A stretch of 49,898 nucleotides of DNA. It comes from a virus. The stretch is taken from positions 1 to 49,898 of the IMG/VR virus record IMGVR_UViG_3300006030_000034. One strand, written 5' to 3'. The position numbers and the translations under genes were made by a program. This document shows positions 48,001 through 49,898 of this stretch, one piece after another (position 1 is the stretch's first letter; each line of letters starts with the position of its first letter). The notes under the pieces are model-generated. The model was not told where the DNA came from. It saw only the letters and a program-made list of their open reading frames with translations, and did no database searches.

Positions 48001-48083
48001 CAGGGTTATCAACATTCCCGACAATTCAAAGAAGAGGATTTGGATTAAGAGATATTGGCGCTCTTAAAAAAATTATTCCATAA
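36054..48083 (+). CDS. gp7: giant gp7-like baseplate wedge protein with YHYH and dockerin-like parts
   Basis: 4,009 residues, four times T4 gp7 (1,032), in gp7's syntenic place. N-terminal ~250 residues (IENQLPEFILDESPLTSEFL) link it to the wedge. Then many ~40-residue modules of the form NGGSGYxxxP...GKGAxxxPVI. A YHYH domain (IIGWAYDGNPIYGAYGYSD) lies near residues 1145-1260. At ~1735-1845 two EF-hand-like loops (FDIDGDGVVSYNDG and FDVDGNGLTQPLADG) resemble a type I dockerin. The remaining part is Gly/Ser/Thr-rich beta (SIGIGTTG, GVGTTSGIG). AT-rich but intact. Confidence 0.85.
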   Translation: MSQADFEARVKIQQIIENQLPEFILDESPLTSEFLKQYYISQEYQGGPVDILENIDQYIKLDNLTPEVIVGSVDLASNISSSSGIITVTSTKGFPQNYGLLKIDDEIITYTGITTNTFTGCIRGFSGVSNYHQNLNSSELVFSESSATSHQKNAEVQNLSSLFLKEFYKKIKYSLTPGLENIDFVSDLNVGNFIKEARTLYESKGTDESFRILFNILFGENPRVIDLEQFLIKPSGATYLRRDVVVVDAISGNPLNLEGQTITKNGDPKTTASVSEVETIGRNGKTYYKLLLFVGYDEAFPSITGNFDITGSTKNTKEVFTSDTVITVDSTIGFPESGKIYSGNNTITYTNKSINQFFGCSGIIETISPSSLIRSDETYYGYENGDLTKKVEFRITGVLSDYKTLTENSILEEGEYIGIKNIGESIENPITSKTYKQVFANSWIYNTQSEYTNSTNIALEYNKITSNVQNVYNENDEYMYVASNSLPSYNITNKLFSYNASGVNGYDVESDSYTIITFNEKISFITGNEVYYKSSSSSIKNLEEGYYFVEVISDTEIKLYYSRSVIESSDYIKFGSLSEGIHTFTLRSQKEKVLSPQKILRKFPLSVNIGNDESEETLSGSTGILINGVEILNYKSEDKIYYGPLEKINVLNGGSDYDVINPPSLVPSTGNAKIQPVVKGSVKKVYVDPQEFDIDVIVSIALTGGNGKGASFKPVIQKRRREIQFDARQIEFGGGIDVTNETISFNVPHGLIRGETIVYRPDNNPLLGIGTYKGSNLNTGNTLKKDSIYYVGFINDKTIQLYNSLSDCNSGINTVGFTTIGTSGIQKFATDPKNTLTGIEVLNGGENYTSKEIKVSPVGISTINDTITFKNHGLESGEIITYTYQTTSVSGLSSTNQYYVIKLNSNQFRLSDAGIGATIRSNYERGKYVSFSSTGSGYQIFNYPQINLSVEYCAVGLGSTQFKGTINAVPVIRGEISAVNVYEYGSDYGSTILNLHKKPTIQVKTGKNAQLFPIIIDGKITKVSVQYSGTEYYSMPDIEVIGSGKGAILRPVIQNQKITEVIIENGGSGYSSDDTILKVNPTGKNAIFDPQVRSLVVNNNILYNDKNDSTKFANEIISQSYNNLQYRICGYSKLVQNAFNDDGSKHSPIIGWAYDGNPIYGAYGYSDPDNINSDLKALTPGYTLNTENIENRPSGFVSGFFVNDYKFTNSGDLDYYNGRYCITPEFPNGVYAYFSTITTDSNSNVVGQFPYFIGNEYRSRFITDNKTLNQSFNFNNSNLTRNVYPYISDSNYIANNFVSNSDNYVSSVESVFSGSIDDLEIINSGDNYKVGDTLEFDESQTNGSGLNAIVSEVNGKEIIKIETSNEFYDNAIFTWKNGNEIEVKVEPKHDLKNLDFVTTSGFTTSLSQLNETNQINVTSYFSILTSDLPSSGIVTDIYVSNIPESISIGSSIGIGTETLKVLNVYNGIIRVIRGNTGISHTATTTISFIPDTFTIGKSLDYFESEVNDLIYFNPTQSVGVGTTSGIGIAVTNNIGIQTNNVISIPTQSIYLPNHPFKTNQEVIFTKPSSASAISVANTSGSTAFNLPSSGNSQTVYIIKKSVDHIGIVTQIGLTTTTSGLFFINNGSNDYQYSLQSNFTQVKGDVEKIVTQVSVSTSHELTSGDTINLSVKPNLSVGIGTSTAVRINYNQTYNKLLVNPLSLTGNNVSGVGISSQFSYTLPTRVATLNTAVGIAWTAGAISPTATRNTQQVYDYIWDNYNQFDIDGDGVVSYNDGFMIISYLFGQPNITTGITFPQNAIRTTNATCYARCGIVSSYFDVDGNGLTQPLADGLLLARFASAPGDDSPSSQGYNVAPAVKNSGNVLYIPSHGFKTGDKIFLDYFINNKKEYFVYKIDKDTINICETYNDCISSPPITVNNFSFTTATIAPINPEITSVKNNNLVFDLTDSSLSGYNFKIFYDQDFKDEFVSTGSTSTFSVSGVGTVGVSTNASLTINYSEGLPSQLFYTLEKSGYISTADKEVQNYSQINFIDSYYNGSYKISGVGTTTFSISLTKSPEKNSYIQSECDVLSYTTNSTTVSGGVSKIKTISSGYNYKKLPIFTKVVSDNGSGAYIKPISNKIGKINSVKILDEGYEYSSDKTLKPDSYISDFVSIKNSNYIKTINIENGGNNYITEPKLVIIDSITKETINSGSLNPILQNGSIFSVDILDSPKGLSETPVTIKAINNTNGVSIQSIKYSSSGIVTCYLSTPLNGFSIEPFSNGDKIFVEGIQKDSSEGTGFNSEDYGYEFFEVKNYQGSGGNQRRFEYDLSKLTINAGILKTSDNIYGTVINYKNYPTFIPIQDSSDFILNEKLLLSTAFGYQEIDLKVVKSNKNYIKVLGSYNLQVNDIIKGSRSGSIATINEIKVSSGHFIVEFSSRKNIGWLDNTGKLNEDTQVIPDNNYYQNLSYTIKSNQDWSTIVSPVNGILHTSGLKNFADTQIMNSTSIEINSNDFSDYLYNIIDEFRVDSINNFDLSRDVDNFNSTSKLLEFSNHKFTDYIECITNRVLDLDDISFEFSTSDSKLDPFLVLDEIIPSKKYNKYLVQVTNNDSSQIQFTELVVLSNGKNIYTLEKGSLDNITSASIGYNSNQIANIYGYVDELEQAYLRFDAIKDPYDTSYNIKYLNTSFENYSSGIGTTSIGFIDLISSTNTVSSGLSTVITSKHTGKIKSIYSEINLIDNITNEMNYVELYIDHDGTNTNISEFYFDTNDGSSSNFIGSFGASISPGGILSLNYTNTSTNSVTVRSKNVGFGTTAIGIGTYRFKFSAQPDDTEKTVKYDALYSNVSSASTIISFDKAKISSIKSIVRIGIGSTSSLHQVMMICDSTNTQTLQYPFLSIGSTTGIGTFGGEINGGTASLKFYPDNNISGNFEILSFNQSFYSENDYNPINQPPNLIYNNINESFGIKKYFAINDEDTNKLNFDLTYNNQYIFKKVFDPSDTKILTPSTGEFNIDHFFSTGEEIIYRPKSTFVGVATQSMVFGSSTDLDTINPVYAIKISSNKFKVASTKNNALSGIALTFTSIGSGNAHEFEMVKKNEKSIITINNVIQSPISYSLLSYNVNNGTNIGVENTIFGLSGISSIIIGDILKIDDEYMKITNVGLGTTYSGPISFGGTFPLVEVKRAFVGSASSIHTNGSGATIYRGSYNIVGNEIYFTEAPDGNVQDQLNVDLDNLTESRATFNGRIFLKKDYTENQIYDNITERFTGIGQTYTLTVGGANTVGLGTSGGSGIVLINGIFQAPTTDNNIDNNFRIIENTGISSIVFSGIRSETGSGSFISQSDVNMNQLPKGGLIVSLGSTPGLGYAPLVGASVTAIVSGGVITSIGIGTTGNWGSGYKSPVSIAVTESGGSGAVINAIVGTGGTLSFNIVDGGTGYNNPSIIIPSPSYQNLSVTGVSRIGIGSTTDTGVGLLINVEVGSSSTTGIGSTLFEVKNFKVVRSGYGFKKGDVIKPVGLVTAYGLQSPLSEFELTVLEVFNDSFSAWQFGKLDYIDSIKNLQNGTRTRFPLYYNSQLLSFEKGSGSESELIDMDSLLIIFINGILQNPKTAYEFNGGTTFNFVYPPKKEDNISIFFYRGSSSDSQIVNSTESLKVGDSVQLISSNSNLKNTITQNSRIVSGIVTSDTIQTELYNLQGIDTQNYKPVIWTKQKVDKVINGEFVSKSRDSIESQIYPTAKIIKNITSTDSEIFVDNAQFFNYENVGSPSFDGLIISGSVDAVSAAVTAVVSTSGTIQSLVIGTPGSGYTGSFVDVKISAPIKIGVGIGTTATALATVGVGGTISSISIVNPGFGYTTSIVPQVIIPLPKAIYENITNVNSVLGNTGTITGIGSTVGIGTDLAIKFTLSSTTNLVVGNPIYIFDTKVGNSVTSIYTNDSSIVGSGTTFLDNIYNISGIDVSTGIITCNVHSNSALVGIATTGNVGKFSWGKLSGFTRSSSPVSIAVSGFNVDSGLSTFPTIQRRGFGLRDIGALKKIIP

Positions 48084-48090
48084 TAAATGC

Positions 48091-48098
48091 TAAATATA
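48091..48098 (+). promoter_or_regulatory. late promoter-like box
   Basis: TAAATATA, close to the late consensus TATAAATA, 18 bases before gp8. Confidence 0.35.
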
Positions 48099-48115
48099 TA
48101 AAAAACTATATTCAA

Positions 48116-49681
48116 ATGTCTGCACTTGTAACAGATCAATTTAGAGTACTAAATGCGACTAATTTTATAGAATCTGTAAAGAATTCATCTAATTCATATT
48201 ATGTTTTTGTTGGACTATCAAATCCAACATCTGCAGGTTATGGTAGGACTACAACCTGGGATTCAAACCCACCTAATCCAACAGATAATGTGGATTATTT
48301 AAATCATTATGAATCTACTATTTTATTTGGGAAAAAAATAACAAGTGCAAATGTTAAAAGAGTAATTCGAAGAATTAATTGGGTTTCTGGTCAAAAATAT
48401 GAAATGTATAGACCAGATTATAGTGTAATAAATCCGTCTCCTATTACAAATTCTTTAAGATTATACGATGCCAATTATTATGTTATAAATTCGGATTATA
48501 AAGTTTATATTTGTATTTCTAATGGTTCAACTGGATCTAATCCAAAAGGAAATGCATCACAATTTGAACCAACATTTACTGACCTAGAACCATCTACATT
48601 TTCTGATGGGTACACATGGAAATATCTTTATACAGTTTCTCCTAGTGATATTATTAAATTTGATTCTACAGAATATATTACTGTTCCAAACGATTGGGAT
48701 ACAACAACAGATTCTCAAATTTCTGCAATCAGAGATAATGGAAATTCAATTTTAAATCAAAATCAAATTAAAAAGGTTTATATTGAAAATCCTGGATTAG
48801 GATATCCATCTGGAACGGATTCATATAATTTAGTTGGAGATGGTGTTGGTGGTACAGTTTCAGTTACAGTAGATTCAAATACAAAAATTACTGATGTTAC
48901 AGTAACATCTGGTGGTAAAAATTATACATTTGCTCTTGTTAATCTTAAAACAACATCAAATCCAGGAACTTATGCGGAATTAATTCCAATTATCCCACCT
49001 TCAAAGGGACATGGATTTGATATCTATAAAGAACTAGGCGCAGATAAAATTTTAATTTATGCTCGTTTTGATGATTCAACAAAAGATTTCCCAATTGATA
49101 CAAAGTTTTCACAAGTTGGAATTATAAAAAATCCAACAATTTATGATTCAACCGGAATAACTACAACCGTTTATACTCAAAATGAATTTTCCTCAGTTTC
49201 TGCAATGAAATTTGATGGAACAGTTTCTGGTACTCCATCAATTGGTCATATAATTAAACAATCTGATTCGGGAACAACTGCATATGGTTATGTGGTATCT
49301 TATGATGCCGAAACAAAAGTTTTAAAATATTATCAAGATAGATCTTTGTATTATGGTGGTGGAGGATACTCTGACCATACAGATTTCAATAATATGTCCT
49401 CATATTTTTTAGAAGGCAATTCAATAAGTGGAATAGCGACTTTTAAGTCAGGTGTTCAAGTTACAACTGATTATGGTTTCTCGGCAACAATAGGATCCTT
49501 TACTGGAATTACAACAACAATTTCAAATAAAATTATAAATCTTGGTGTTCAATTTAATAATGGTCTTGCAACTCCAGAAATAAATAATAAGTCTGGAGAT
49601 ATAATTTATATTGATAACAGACCTCTTGTAGAGAGAAATTCTAGACAAAAAGAAGACATTAAAATTATCCTGGAATTTTAA
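48116..49681 (+). CDS. gp8: baseplate wedge protein gp8
   Basis: 521 residues (T4 gp8: 334). N-terminus ALVTDQFRVLNATNFIESVK, YYVFVGLSNPT, then INWVSGQKYEMYRPDYS and DGYTWKYLYTVSPSDIIKF are the gp8 hallmarks. The extra length includes a GLGYPSG...GGKNY module like those of the giant gp7. Four bases before the next start. Confidence 0.9.
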   Translation: MSALVTDQFRVLNATNFIESVKNSSNSYYVFVGLSNPTSAGYGRTTTWDSNPPNPTDNVDYLNHYESTILFGKKITSANVKRVIRRINWVSGQKYEMYRPDYSVINPSPITNSLRLYDANYYVINSDYKVYICISNGSTGSNPKGNASQFEPTFTDLEPSTFSDGYTWKYLYTVSPSDIIKFDSTEYITVPNDWDTTTDSQISAIRDNGNSILNQNQIKKVYIENPGLGYPSGTDSYNLVGDGVGGTVSVTVDSNTKITDVTVTSGGKNYTFALVNLKTTSNPGTYAELIPIIPPSKGHGFDIYKELGADKILIYARFDDSTKDFPIDTKFSQVGIIKNPTIYDSTGITTTVYTQNEFSSVSAMKFDGTVSGTPSIGHIIKQSDSGTTAYGYVVSYDAETKVLKYYQDRSLYYGGGGYSDHTDFNNMSSYFLEGNSISGIATFKSGVQVTTDYGFSATIGSFTGITTTISNKIINLGVQFNNGLATPEINNKSGDIIYIDNRPLVERNSRQKEDIKIILEF

Positions 49682-49684
49682 AAA

Positions 49685-49898
49685 ATGGCTCAAAAAACTA
49701 ATCTCAATGTAAGTCCATATTTTGATGATTTCTCACAAGAGGATAATGGTGGACACGATAAAAATTATTATAAAGTACTGTTTAAACCCGGATCTGCAAT
49801 ACAGGCAAGGGAAATAAATACACTACAATCAATTTTACAAGATCAAATTGAGTCTTTTGGTAGCCATATTTTTAAAGAAGGGTCTGTAGTAATTCCAG
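49685..49898 (+). CDS. DUF4815-type baseplate/tail-fibre protein, 3' end outside window
   Basis: 71 visible residues (MAQKTNLNVSPYFDDFSQED, YYKVLFKPGSAIQAREINTL, QSILQDQIESFGSHIFKEG). This start (NVSPYFDDF...NFHRVLFKPG.AVQARELTQLQ) identifies the DUF4815 family that attaches to T4-like cyanophage baseplates. The rest lies beyond the window. Confidence 0.85.
   Translation, partial: MAQKTNLNVSPYFDDFSQEDNGGHDKNYYKVLFKPGSAIQAREINTLQSILQDQIESFGSHIFKEGSVVIP

Overview
The window is part of a T4-like myovirus genome that almost certainly infects a cyanobacterium (Synechococcus-type cyanomyovirus). Direct support: a syntenic baseplate block (gp25, gp6, a giant gp7-like wedge protein with a YHYH domain, gp8, start of a DUF4815-type fibre/adaptor protein); the cyanophage auxiliary metabolic genes cp12 (Calvin-cycle inhibitor) and speD (AdoMet decarboxylase); AT-rich T4-type late promoters (AATAAATA/CATAAATA); and many small conserved cyanophage proteins of unknown function. 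About 80 genes are called; all but one (an HNH endonuclease at 16674-17240) lie on the + strand. No tRNA, rRNA, CRISPR array or insertion sequence was recognised.

Layout. 1-3.4 kb: the end of a pentapeptide-repeat protein, then a string of tiny overlapping genes (ATGA overlaps), ending in a protein with an AbrB-like C-terminus. 3.5-4.9 kb: small genes and cp12. 5.0-8.4 kb: an envelope-oriented set (signal-peptide proteins, HExxH metallopeptidase, RlpA-like domain) and a DraRnl/Rnl5-type RNA ligase. 8.5-11 kb: small, tightly packed genes and a deaminase-fold protein. 11-13.9 kb: a late cassette of basic proteins that begin with, or contain, a motif resembling the T4 capsid-targeting sequence (MKTFSxFxxE), including a P-loop kinase-like and a GNAT acetyltransferase protein; these are candidates for proteins packaged in the capsid and injected. 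13.9-30 kb: a mosaic of single small genes, most separated by a short module in which a motif (AACTGGCACA or AACTGTCACA), a GC-rich hairpin and a sigma70-like -10 box are fused. This region also holds three tandem Gly/Tyr-rich low-complexity genes, three copies of a ~100-nt non-coding element, clusters of CTCGACGAG words, long inverted repeats and two homing endonucleases (HNH, GIY-YIG). 30-33.7 kb: an HNH/NUMOD-type endonuclease, a short AbrB-like protein, a GT-A glycosyltransferase-like protein, speD and small late genes. 33.7-49.9 kb: the baseplate block, dominated by one 4,009-codon gene.

How it fits together. The 4-30 kb part looks like early, host-takeover DNA read by the host sigma70 polymerase from many compact terminator/promoter modules; CP12 and SpeD would redirect host carbon and polyamine metabolism. 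Late promoters precede the putative internal-protein cassette, speD and the baseplate genes. The strongest candidates for undescribed biology are the internal-protein cassette, the Gly/Tyr-rich gene triplet, the repeated terminator-in-promoter modules, the repeated non-coding element and a dockerin-like calcium-binding insertion in the giant baseplate protein. Functional statements come from motif reading alone; no database search was possible.
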